From: Trichosphaerium sp. ATCC 40318 | Lineage: Eukaryota > Discosea > Flabellinia > Trichosidae | Reading direction: 5' to 3' | Assembly (NCBI GenBank): GCA_038496445.1 | Contig: JALMLS010000370.1 | Coordinates: 62,001 to 126,000, forward strand | DNA length: 64,000 nucleotides | In this document: in pieces, positions 50,400 to 61,669 of the stretch | Layout: each line of letters begins with the position of its first letter | Position numbering within the stretch: position 1 is the stretch's first letter | Position numbers and translations under genes: made by a program | Notes under the pieces: generated by a model | The model's database searches: none | What the model was told of the DNA's origin: nothing | Seen by the model: the letters and a program-made list of their open reading frames with translations, nothing else

Positions 50400-52168
50400 A
50401 TGAATAGAACACTTAGTTGCATAGAGTTCTACGAACGCTTGACATTGAATGCAGCGCCGTATGAAATACCCCAAGGGTTTCAACTACAGCACCAATCTCA
50501 ACATAGCACAAACGAAAGGACGCATAGGGGACAGCTGAGGGAGCGAAAAGAGCGTGTATTTCTCCAAATGGATACACCTATCACACAACCGCTCAAGAAA
50601 CGCCGTAGCTTGTCTCACGTACGCTAAATATATCTCCAGACTATTTTCTTACGTAGTTTAAATGTAGCCAACTATAGCACGGGCTCAAGGTCCACGCGGG
50701 CGCCGCTTACCGTCAAAGTACGCCGCAGCGATACGTAATAGACTGCAATCAGATATAATGGCTGTGTTACCCAACAAACCAGTCTCACCATGTCGACAAG
50801 CGGGTGGAATAAACCCCAAGCCATTTGTGGTGCGTTACAAAGGCGTTTTTTAGTACCTCGTGTGTTGGTTTGTGACATGTGCGATGAATCTAGGAATCCA
50901 CCATATCGCTTCAAACTCCCGACTTCACTCAACAAATCCACTCTTTACAGCGCAGGGTAGATGATTTGTGCGCAGAAAGGCGCCAGTACGAAATGCAACA
51001 ATTCCACGACGCTCAGGAGATCCAAAGGCTAAAACAAATAATAAATCGTTCTATGGCTTCTTCTCAGGTAACCTGATCCACAAACAAGTAACAAAACCAC
51101 CATACAAAGCTAACAGTCCACGTTGTAGCCAGAGAACGGTGCTGTAGATCGCGTAGAAAGGCGTTTGTGGCATTACAAATCGAGATTTACCGAGTTACGC
51201 AGAACACTAAACAATACACAAGCTCAACTCAGGTCTAAAACAAGACTGTCAGATAATTTGCGCCTGCGCCTCACTACTGAGAAGCAACATGTCGTCAGTA
51301 CGAAAAGAGATGTTGCTTCGGCTCTATCAGAACTTGACGTGTTGCGCTATCAGCTTGATACTATTCAAGCCTCGTTGGAGCATGACATTGACAGCACTGA
51401 CAATGTTGCCATGATAAAAGCGCAACTTGCAAACGTGCAACAACATGGATCTAGGCACACAGGGGTACGCTTTTGTAAATCTAGTCAATGGCAAAAATTT
51501 TCCCTTGTTGTTTTTATGTTGTCCACATGGGATACTAAAAAGTTGTGTCAGTTGGTGCAACAAGTATACGACTTGAAGAGGAGTATGGCGCAAATGAGCA
51601 AAGACCTCAACAACATGAGGTTGGAATCTGCTGCATTACACAAAGAAAATAAATCTTTGAAGCAGCACAAGAAGCAGCTAACATTGGATTTAAAGGTAAC
51701 TAACCTTTAAAACAACTCTGACCTGTCACTCTTGATCTCTCTTGTTGACGTATTCCATAGACTACACAGCTGCGATTGTTGGGTTTGCAAGTACAGAACA
51801 ATGCTGTAGCGGAACAACACATGGACATTAGCATGTCAAGTGTCAGGCATTCCATTAATGATGAAAACATGTCTCCTGTAAAGAAGGCCAAGTTAGCGCA
51901 GGTGCGTGAGCAAATAGCCGCCAGTTTTGCATCATGCAAATACTAACATATTTGTGCGTTGCAGGTAGGTAAATTAGGGTACAATAGAGCTCCAGGAAGC
52001 GATTATTCGCCAACGTTTAGGCGAAAAAAGCACATGCAGATGCAAACAAATATTAGTTCTACTCCTCCTAAGCTCGGATCACGTGCGTGGGCAACTATCT
52101 AATTATATCTGAACCATAGTTTAGGTAGATCGCGTGCTAGTAACATGATTCAACGGCCAAGCATTTGA
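50400..52168 (+). CDS. Long coiled-coil protein, unrecognised
   Basis: Starts MNRTLSCIEFYERLTLNAAP. A basic N-terminal region (PLKKRRSLSH, ARAQGPRGRRLPSKYAA) leads into heptad-rich helix (RVDDLCAERRQYEMQQFHDA, RLWHYKSRFTELRRTLNNTQ, ALSELDVLRYQLDTIQASLE, QVYDLKRSMAQMSKDLNNMR, ALHKENKSLKQHKKQLTLDL) and a basic tail (SPTFRRKKHMQMQ). About 480 residues. The final exon can end at 52168 (NMIQRPSI) or, unspliced, at 52102 (SRAWATI). The segment 50831-50951 is treated as intron. A cytoskeletal or spindle role would suit this layout but is not shown. Confidence 0.6.
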
Positions 52169-52463
52169 TGTTGGCGGTCGAATTCAAAATAACCATCCCT
52201 TTGCACTTGTAAATAAATTCCAACAGTTAAGTACAAATGTTTCGTAGGTAATTTGAAGTTGTTTTGGTTTTTTTTTGAAAGCAAATGCAAAGAAAAGCGC
52301 GAATTTTAATTTACAAACTTTATCAATCAGCAACCTCTGCTACTGCGGCGCGAACTACATACGTGCAACGGTGGTTATTTGATTGATTTTGTAAATTCCA
52401 GGTTAAGGCGGGAAACCGTACAAAATAAGTGTTTCACACAACATCTAGCACGTATAAACAACA

Positions 52464-55400
52464 ATGGAACAAGCTATTAGAGCGGTTGAGGGGTGTTTGC
52501 AACACGCGAACAATCCAAGTGCGTTTTGTGGCCCGTTAATCGCTACCCACTGATATCTGGTGGCTTCTTCCTCTAAGTACTTTGTTAGATCCAGCTTATG
52601 CCCAAAAAGCTATGGAACAACTCGACAGTATGCAAAACGAGAATTATGTACGTGATCAGCCAGATCAGCAAAAGGTGGTCTCTGGGAAGTAAGCGATATC
52701 TGTGTACCGCCATAATGAAATTTCACGCGTACACGAGCCCAACCCAGCCAGTTTTTCAGAATCTGTTCCTGACGTATGAAGTGACACTTTTATGTAGCCC
52801 ATGTTTCTTGGTGCCTTGACCAGCATCTTTGCAAACGGTAACAAACCACCTGCAGCTCGCTTTGTTGCTGCATTAACTTTGAAAAATACTCTTACATCTA
52901 AGGTACGCGTATAATACCCGTATATGTAGTCGAGAGAAAGAAATAATCATTCTCGCGGGCTTTTTTCCGATCCAGAAAATACGTGCTTACCCGCTTAGAA
53001 TCCTGCTCGTAAGGACGAAATCAAGCGTAGATGGTTCTCTGTTAATGAAAACGATAGAAATCAAGTCAAGGGAGCTGTACGTAGTAGCTGAGAATTCCGA
53101 GAGTTTCTGTTTTGCTTTTAGTGTCTGCCCCCGTACAGTTTCCATAGGGTTAATGACCATTAGGTTCTCAATCTATTCAGAAACCCAGATCCTACAGTTA
53201 GCAAAGCTGCACCACAGGTACGTTCTTAGTGGCGCTACCAGTCCTACCGTTTATTTGCTCCATTTCGTGCTAGCAATTGATTTTTTTGATTTAAATACGC
53301 CGCCAATTGTAACTCTATCTTTTGTGTAGTGTGTTGCAGCCATAGCGTTATTGGAATTGCCAGAGCGCCAATGGGTAGGATTGATTGATCAAGTACTATT
53401 GCCTTACATGACTGATCAAACTGCTCCTCTACCAATCAAAGTGGCTACACTTAAAACGCTCCAGTACATCACGGAAGAAATTGTACGTTTTGTTTGAGCG
53501 ATTAGTATATAATATACGCCTCTTGTTCTAACGCTTTTACGTCAGAACCCTGCCGTACTCGTTGACAGCGCCAACTCCATCCTTACTGCTGTCATTCAAG
53601 GTATACGTAACAACAACAACGATGTAAAAATGGCTGGTATGCAAGCACTGTACGGTGCTCTCGAGTTTTCAAAGTACGTTCTGGTTGCTTTTGCTTTTTT
53701 TTTTTTTTTTGTCCTACAGTTCACGTGGAGATGTACTCGGATCTTTCTTATGTGTTGACGCTATTCATTTTGTTGATTTTATTCTTCGCAGAGGCAATTT
53801 TGAAAAGGACGGCGAGCGCAAATTCATCATGGACCTTATTGTTGAGTGCTGTGGTCACCCACTTGAAGATATAAGATGCAAAGCCTACGAGCTCCTTGTG
53901 AAGATTGCGAGTTTGTACTATCAATTTCTACCTATGCACATGCACCAAATATTCGAAGTGCGTATTCCGAGTTTCAGCTCCCATTTGTACGTATGTGCGC
54001 CCTTACGGTTAACCTAGCGTTCTCTCCAATCCATGCAAAAGGATGAAGAATCTGTTGGTTTGCAAGCTATTGAGTTCTGGTCCACTTTATGTGATGAAGA
54101 ACTTCTCATTCTTGATGAGGTAGAAGATTGCCTTTTATTACAAGTACGTGCAACCCTTTTGTTTTTTTTTCTTTTCTTTGATTCTGTGCATGTCTACAAT
54201 AGTTTGTACTGTACAGTGGCGTTTAATTGACACGATTTTACTAGATTACTCCACCTCGCAAATGCCATTACTTTGTATCCGGTGCACTTGAATTCATTAT
54301 TCCTGTGTTAGCTGAATGTTTGACACGCCAAGATGAAGAACCTGATTTGGAGAATTGGAATGTAGCTATGGCCGCTGGTACTTGCCTAGGCCTCATCGCT
54401 GCTGTTGTACGTTTTATTTTTATTTGTTTGATGTGTCGTGTGTTTTAACCCCTTCAACAACATTCGTGATACATTGTATGCTCATGACTCCTAATTCTCA
54501 TTTTCTATTGTTTTTAGGTTGAGGATAAAATTGTGGAACAGGTTATGCCGTTTGTAAAGACTCACTTTGAAAGCCAGAACTGGAAATATCGTGAAGCGTC
54601 ATTGCTCGCTTTTGGATCTATTTTGGAAGGACCAAATAAGGCTATCAAGAATCTTGTCGCTGAAGCCGTACCACATTTGTTGACCAGACACTTGCAAGAT
54701 CAACACCCATACGTCAAGGACACTGCTTCTTGGGCGATTGGTCGTATCACATCTTTGCATCCAGATGCTATTCCAAATGTCCGTGAAATGCTTCAAAAAG
54801 TCGGACTATCTCTACAAGACACACCTCGCGTTGCTGGTAACTGTTGCTGGGCAATCTCTAATCTAGCCAGTAACTGCAAGCGTGGAGAAGGCAATCCTGT
54901 CACAGAGTACTTTTCTCACCTAGTTGAAGCTTTGCTAAACGTAACAGCGAGGTAAATTAATGGCTAATTCATTTTTCTTCTTCTCCTGCAGCTCACTAAC
55001 TCGTCTTGCTAAGAACTGATGGTGCCAACACAACGCTCATTCCATCCGCCTACGAAGCATTGAATGTGCTCGTACAAACAGCCCCTGACAAACTTCTTCC
55101 TGACGTCGAAAAACTTCTTGGCATTATTCTCGCCAAAATTGATGCGTCAGTACGCCAACAACAACAGGTACAGCGCTGTTCTCTATAATACAGCCATAAT
55201 GGGTTGCAATGCGGTTTGTGTGCTGACAGTGCGTGTGTAGCGACCAAATGAAGATCGCGAAAGAAGAGGTGTATACCACGGCTTGCTTTGCAGTGTATTA
55301 CACACCATCACAACTAGACTACGTACGTCCACAGTTTTATTATTGTTTCAGGCATTCGTATCTAATGTAGATTCATCCTTTAGAGCACAATGTTCGCAAA

Positions 55401-56670
55401 CACGCTGATAGTATAATGCACAGTATTCTTGGTGTTGTAGCACCAGGTCAAAGCTCTTTACAAGAAGAGGCGCTAATGGCCATGGGTGCCATCGCTGGAG
55501 GTACGAACAGTCGCATACAGTCTACTAGTTTATTCACTCGTTTGTGTTATTATAGTCGTTGGCCAAGACTTTACAAAATACATGCAGCGGGTGGAACCAA
55601 TCCTAAGCGCTGGTCTTAAAAATTATGAATTCCCACAGGTAATCGCTTTTTTTATTTCTATTTTTATCTTTGTATTTATTGTTGACACCTTGCAATTAGG
55701 TGTGCTCTTGCGCTATTGGTACAGTGGGCGACATTGCTCGTGCACTTGAAAAGAACATAATTCCTTACAGCGACAATTTTGTAAAATTACTACTGGGCGA
55801 TCTTCAGGTGCGGCTTCAAAACACTTCATTACCAATTCAAAAAAAAAAAAACACGAGAGCCTTACCTTCTTATAGGCTCCTATGTTGAATCGAACTGTTA
55901 AACCGCCAATTCTTTCTTGTTTTGGTGATATAGCCATGGCTGTTGGCGGTGGTTTTGAGCGCTACTTGCAAGTAGTTGTAAATATGCTGCAGCAAGCGTC
56001 TACAACGGCCACTGCACAAAAGCTAGATGAAACAGAAGATTATGATCTGGTAGATTACATAAATCAATTGCGAGAGGGCATACTTGATGCCTACACTGGT
56101 ATATTACAAGGCTTGCGGGAGGCTAATAAGGGTACGATTGCCTTATTTTACTCTGTCTTCATTTTGTTTTTTTGGGCTAACTTTATGCTTTAAGCTCAAC
56201 AATTACTCCCTGTTGTTGAACATATATTAAATTTGATTGGTTTCACATACAGTGATCGAACCACATCACCTGAGGTGGTTCGTGCACTTGTTGGTTTGCT
56301 AGGGTATGTGGGGATTCTTTTGATATCTGTTTTGCTTCTCCTCTTTTCTCTTTTCTTTAACAGCATTACTAATCGTGGTATGTAGTGATTTGGCTATGGC
56401 CATAGGTAGTCCTGCCAAACAACTCCTCCAACAAAAATTCGTACTTGATATCTTAGTGGAGTGTACACGTAATCCAGAGCCCTCAATTTCCCAAATTGCT
56501 GATTGGGCAAAAACAGTACGTCACCTCGTATTCTAAGCAATGTTTGTTGATTTTTTTTACTAGAAAATTGGCTCTCTCTGAGTGTGTAATAAAATTAAGT
56601 TCATCAAACTTTTTCTATGTTTGCTGCTGTGCAATGTCAAATACAATTTTTATAGGTTGCAAACACATAG
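52464..56670 (+). CDS. KPNB1: Importin subunit beta-1 (karyopherin beta)
   Basis: Nuclear import receptor built of 19 HEAT repeats; it binds the IBB domain of importin-alpha, FG nucleoporins and RanGTP. Starts [19 protein letters not shown]. Family blocks in order: [135 protein letters not shown] and [20 protein letters not shown]. It ends [12 protein letters not shown]. The colinearity with KPNB1 is complete and the length fits about 870 residues. At least 15 introns, many with GTACGT donors. Confidence 0.93.
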
Positions 56671-57279
56671 TTGTAGTTTTTGTGTAAATGGTTTTTTGGT
56701 TTTACAATGTTGAAAGGTCTTCATAGTTTTTTGTTGAAAGTTCACAAATGCTCAACTGGTATCTTTTAAAGCTAGGCCAGACAAACACCAACTTTTTATC
56801 CTTACAGCAATGCATAGTTGTTTATTAGTACTCATTAAGTAATCCAAGTATTTTGCATTGTTGGGCTAACCAATTGTTTTTGCCATCAAATTGCCTTGTA
56901 ATTTTAAACTTCAAAGCCTAATATTTGGGCCAAATAGTAAGCAAATGGTGCATATACACACTCAATGCCTAGTTAGTGCCTGTAAATTTTAGACTGGCAA
57001 TGCATAAAAAAACTAGGCAGACATTACTTAAAACCCCCAATACATTGCAACAATTACAGCAATGTCCAACAAAGTTTTATTTCAATGCCTGATTTTTGCT
57101 TTTGTTGCCATTGTCTTTGCAAAATCAGGCATTAAGTAGTGGAATTGGACAACACATGAATGCATGTTTTGGACACATTTTGGAATGCATATTTGCCACA
57201 CATATCACATGTTTTGGGCATGCATGAAACACCACTTATAGAGGGGGAAAACAATAACAATTTACGATACATAACACAT

Positions 57280-57587
57280 CAGTGGTGGAATCGGGCAAAA
57301 TACACATGCCTAAAACGTGCCATTTGCATGGAAAATAAACGTGTCCAAAACGTGCCATTTGTTTGTTGTATATTTGCAATAAACGTGCCCAAAATGTGCC
57401 CAAAATGTGCCATTTATGTGTTGTATTTGCAATAAATGTGCTCAAAACATGCCATTTGCGTGTTTTAACCAATTCCTATCCTTAATAGAAATTTGGTCAA
57501 AAATTCAAAATAAAAAAAATGACAAACTCAAAACTCAACCATCTCACCCCAAAGCTGATTGCCTCTGATTGTTAACAATAAAACATG
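57280..57587. repeat. Repeat A, copy 1
   Basis: Starts CAGTGGTGGAATCGGGCAAA and ends about AACAATAAAACATG. It contains an internal array of AAACGTGCCATTTG-like units and the string CAACCATCTCACCCCAAAGC. Highly similar to 59714-59965 in the same orientation. Probably a short non-autonomous mobile element. Confidence 0.8.
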
Positions 57588-57649
57588 TATTTTCACCCAA
57601 GTAAGCAGTAGTTAGGTTTGTATTGGCATGGCGTTAAAAGTAGGTGGAA

Positions 57650-57910
57650 AAATCTAAAAATACCCAAAAACCAACAATTTCTTGATTTTCCTATTTTTTG
57701 TGAATAACTCAGGTCTACTAGTACAAATCCTTTAAAAAACAAAGTATGGCCCACTATTAGGTACGATGCATGGTTTCGTGGTGGTTTGGGGATCAAAAAC
57801 AATAGAAAATAGATATTTAGGGTAGTTTAAGGATATTATGGCTCAATAACTCCATTAAACCCCTTTTTAAAGACAATTATTGAATTTGAGATTTTTTGCC
57901 TAATTAAGTA
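57650..57910. repeat. Repeat B, copy 1
   Basis: Contains ATGCATGGTTTCGTGGTGGT and TAGTTTAAGGATATTATGGC. Diverged direct copy at about 58440-58700. In copy 2, two CpGs of copy 1 read as CpA (TTTCATGG for TTTCGTGG) or TpG (GGTATGATG for GGTACGATG). Confidence 0.65.
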
Positions 57911-58009
57911 AGTTCTTGCTTAAGTATTTACAATAAGGCAGGATTGGTGTAAAAAGCAGGCAAAAACCAGATAGATATTATTGTACAAAATTGTTCAGTA
58001 CTGGAATCG

Positions 58010-58130
58010 GGATTTTGACCCGTACTAAACCTGTACTTTTGACCTGTACTTAACTCGTACGGGTTCCGTATTGTTGACCCATACTCTACCCGTACAGGTT
58101 ACGTACGGGATCCGTACGGATAGAGTACAA
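58010..58130. repeat. GTACGGGTT-type short repeats
   Basis: Interspersed ACCCGTAC/GTACGGGTTCCGTA units in both orientations. A related, CpG-less version (ACCCATACGGGTTCCATAC) lies at 58936-58970. Similar motifs are common in large, repeat-rich fungal genomes, but the origin here is not established. Confidence 0.6.
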
Positions 58131-58439
58131 TTAAATAATATGAAAAATTGTAATTATTGGATACAGAACATACTCCTCTTTTTTCCATACAATGTATGTG
58201 TACACATATATCACATGTGTGCCAAAACCACAACCATCAGTATACACTTGCAATCAAAAAAAAAATTTGGCCATCAAATTTTGTTTGGATTTGGCAATCA
58301 AAAAATCCAAAAAAAAATTACAGCAATTAAATGGCAGCTTGTAATCGTAAGGTATAAAAACATGTATTATTAATAGATGAGGGTGTTTTAAGGTTATTAG
58401 GGCATTTACTTAAAAACTAGAGGAGAAAACTTAATAAAG

Positions 58440-58700
58440 TGCAAAATGTAGCTTTTTGCTGAATTTTGTTGTTTTATTGCATAACTTTGGTCTGACTGTA
58501 CGAACTGCTCAGAAAATGTAGCATTAGGTATATTTAGGTATGATGCATGGTTTCATGGTGGTTTGGGGATCAACTCACCATTTTTAGGCAAAAACGACAG
58601 AAAATATGTATTTGGAGTAGTTTAAGGATATTATGGCCTAATAGCTCTATTAAACCACTTTTTAAAGGCGATTATGGGTTTCAAGCATTTTTCTGAAATA
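58440..58700. repeat. Repeat B, copy 2
   Basis: Direct, diverged copy of 57650-57910, with an extra CAACTCACCATTTTTAGGCA segment. Confidence 0.65.
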
Positions 58701-58808
58701 GTTGTTAAGTTGTGGATATTAAGTTGGGTTTTAGGACAATTAAGGCATGATGTCTAAAATATCTCCTCAAACAGGTCAAAAACATGGTCGTTTAGTGGTA
58801 ATGGGGTT

Positions 58809-58850
58809 GTAATGTAATGTAATGTATTGTAATGTGTTGTAATGTAAATG
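58809..58850. repeat. TAATG microsatellite
   Basis: About eight imperfect GTAATG/GTATTG units in tandem. Confidence 0.75.
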
Positions 58851-59323
58851 TACCTGTAATAGTTAAGAAAACAATAAACCAATCCATCGTTTTTACTATT
58901 TTGTGTACACAATTATAACTGCCAACACATATTTTGACCCATACCTAACCCATACGGGTTCCATACTTTTGAAAAACATTGTTGGACCTCAGAATACAAC
59001 ATATTTATTATCACATGTTTTTTCCAAAAATAAATTTAAAAGTATTTTGGTAATTCATTGACATATCTGTGATGTCAAACATGGCATAAAAGGAAGCTAC
59101 ACCAGATTCTTCATGGTGTTCACAATTATACACATGTATAAAAGTCTATCCAACAATAAGCAACATTAGCAGACATGTTAGCCTCTGTTACACATGTTGA
59201 GGTGCACTTCAAACCACTTGCCCTGAGTTTGGTTAAACCTCTATATTTTACCTACCCCTTTATTAACATGTTACCAAAGGTGCATAAAATTAATGGCTAT
59301 GCATAATATGTTGGCATTTTAAG

Positions 59324-59712
59324 TTACAAGCTTTGTTTTATTTCATGTTGTTAGTCTTAAAATAATTGTAGATTCTGCCAATCATTGTTATTAACTAAAA
59401 ACTTTTGCTTTATAAGTGTAGTTTTATGTGGAAACATGCCTTTTGCATGAAAAATAAACATGTCCAAAATGTGCAATGCTGTCCAATTCCACCACTGTAC
59501 TGTATCAATAAACTCTCCTTCATTGTCAGTATGAACAATTTGTGAGTATCCAAAACGTGCTGAAATACTTTGAACACAAGTAACTCTCTTTTCCAGTCTT
59601 TGAGCACAATGGTTTTGTCCAAATACAATTTGTATGGTGTGCCACAAAGTTCAGTGCATACTTGAATCCATTTGCTCACCTTTATACATGAAGCATATAA
59701 GAAACAAATGCC
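59324..59712 (-). mobile_element. Decayed integrase-like fragment, copy C1
   Basis: On the minus strand, short frames resemble a retroelement integrase core (SKWIQVCTELCGTPYKLYLD in one frame, FGYSQIVHTDNEGEFIDTV in another). HTDNxxEF is typical of gypsy/Ginger-like integrases around the second catalytic Asp. Frames shift between these pieces, and the downstream part is replaced by repeat-A-like sequence in inverse orientation (GTCCAATTCCACCACTG at 59481-59497). No intact element, LTR or protease/RT region is visible. About 95% similar by eye to 60370-60757. Confidence 0.65.
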
Positions 59713-59713
59713 T

Positions 59714-59965
59714 CAGTGGCGGAATCGGACAATACGTGTGCCTAAAACGTGCCATTTGCGTGGAAAATAAACGTGCCCAAAACGTGCCATTTGTGTGTTG
59801 TATATTTGCAATAAATGTGCCCAAAACGTGCCATTTGCGTGTTTTAACCATGACCTGTCTTTAATAGAAATTTGGAGAAAAATTCAAAATAAAAAAATTG
59901 ACAAACTCAAAACTCAACCATCTCACCCCAAAGCTGATCGCCTCTGATCGTCAACAATAAAACAT
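59714..59965. repeat. Repeat A, copy 2
   Basis: Same ends and internal units as 57280-57587 but with fewer AACGTGCC units. It sits exactly between repeat C copy 1 and repeat D copy 1, where the second C/D pair has only a 27-bp spacer, so it looks like an insertion. Confidence 0.8.
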
Positions 59966-60168
59966 GGCATCAAATGGCAAAATCAAGGCATTTGCATTTG
60001 GCATTGCTCAATAAAGTAAGGCATTTTTACAAAAAGGCAATGCCTTCATCAAAAAGACATTAAAATGAGGCATTTTTGGACATTTTTTGGCATTGCATAA
60101 AATCAAGTAATGTCCTGTATTGCAATACTTTATGTTTTTATTATGTCTTAGTTTTTTTAAGCATTATA
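59966..60168. repeat. Repeat D, copy 1 (GGCAT-rich)
   Basis: Starts GGCATCAAATGGCAAAATCA and ends TTTTTTTAAGCATTATA. Dense in GGCATT/AATGCC units, giving local hairpin potential. Direct copy at 60785-60988. Confidence 0.8.
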
Positions 60169-60369
60169 CAGAGTTGGCATTACCTATCAAATGCTGGCAT
60201 TTGGTTGAAATCAGGCATAATGAAGCATAAAATAGGCATTTCATGGAACACAAGTACCAATTGCTTATGAAATGCCTGCATTTTTTTGGCCTGGCATTAA
60301 TCAAGCATTTAAAACATGCCACCTTGGCATATGCAGGCAATGCCAAAATTTTAGTTCAATGAAGGGATG

Positions 60370-60757
60370 TTACAAGCTTTGTTTCATTTCATGTAGTTAG
60401 CCTAAAATAATTGTAGATTCTGCCAATCATTGTTATCAACTAAAAATTTTTTCTTTATAAGTGTAGTTTTATGTGAAAACATGTCTTTTGCATGAAAAAT
60501 AAACATCAAAATGTGCAATGCTGTCCAATTCCACCACTGTACTGTATCAATAAACTCTCCTTCATTATCAGTATAAACAATTTGTGAGTATCCAAAACGT
60601 GTTGAAATACTCTTTGAACACAAGTAACTCTCCTTTCCAGTCTTTGAGCACAATGGTTTTGTCCAAGTACAATTTGTATGGTGTGCCACAAAGTTCAGTG
60701 CATACTTGAATTCATTTGCTCACCTTTATACATGAAGCATATAAGAAACAAATGTCT
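60370..60757 (-). mobile_element. Decayed integrase-like fragment, copy C2
   Basis: Near-identical direct copy of 59324-59712, including the same inverse repeat-A end (60523-60539), so that nested insertion predates the duplication. Confidence 0.65.
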
Positions 60758-60784
60758 TAAAAAATGATGCATATTTTTAACATT

Positions 60785-60988
60785 GGCATCAAATGGCAAA
60801 ATCAAGGCATTTGCATTTGGCATTGCTCAATAAAGTAAGGCATTTTTACAAAAAGGCAATGCCTTCATCAAAAAGGCATTAAAATGAGGCATTTTTGGAC
60901 ATTTTTTGGCATTGCATAAAATCAAGTAATGTCCTGTATTGCAAGTACTTTATGCTTTATTATGCCTTATTTTTTTTAAGCATTATAT
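60785..60988. repeat. Repeat D, copy 2 (GGCAT-rich)
   Basis: Direct copy of 59966-60168 differing at only a few positions. Follows C2 after a 27-bp spacer. Confidence 0.8.
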
Positions 60989-61669
60989 GCCTTGTATTTT
61001 AATCCATATATAAGGTATTGCCTCTACTATATCATAGAGACTGATCACTTTAAGGTGTGTTTTAAGGTAAGTAACAGTCAAACAACTTTTACTCTTTTTT
61101 TTCCACATCACCTACTGATGTTTTATATAGACAGGCACCTAGCACTTTTAGTAATTGATGAAATTAGACGAAACCGCCGCCAATCGAACTGCAGCACCCT
61201 AATTCACTTACAACAGTAGTAAGAGTGAACTCCGCAATATTTCCAGGACCACAGAATTCTAACAATGTCAAGTGCCCTACTTTACAAACTATCAGACTTT
61301 AATGCCTCATGAATAGATTGAAAAGTTGGTTTACCACCATCTCTTGAACCTTCACCTCTACCAACACTATCTTCCAAAAACTCTACATCAACACTATCAA
61401 TTTCCCTTCACCTATGTTCATTTACATATAAATCTAACAGAAAAAGAAATAACTGTGGCTTAGACTATGAAAACTCAAACTGTGACAACTCTGATGAATG
61501 GAATTTAGATCCTTATTTTGAATTGTATTCCATGTATTAAAATGCACATGTGGTTATTGTCATCCATAGCACAATAAACTTTCTTTAAAAAACCCATGAA
61601 TGTGGCAACTGTTAAAAAATAACATTTAAAAATATAGCAAATGCAAATGAAAATAATTAAATAAAGCTG

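Larger units (their letters stand above)
56671..61669. repeat. AT-rich, CpG-poor repeat block
   Basis: About 5 kb with no convincing intact gene. The sequence is visibly poorer in G, C and CpG than either flank and is built from duplicated modules listed separately, low-complexity GGCAT/GCATT-rich stretches, and decayed integrase-like fragments. It begins directly after the importin-beta stop codon. The composition fits transposable-element debris subject to cytosine methylation or a similar mutational process. CpG counts were judged by eye. Confidence 0.75.

Noticed and set aside
58809-58850. Telomeric or subtelomeric repeat
   Set aside because: The TAATG units are short, imperfect and internal; more like an ordinary microsatellite.
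59357-59679. Intact integrase gene
   Set aside because: Integrase-like peptides lie in two different frames of under 100 codons and the rest of the element is missing; treated as decayed fragments.
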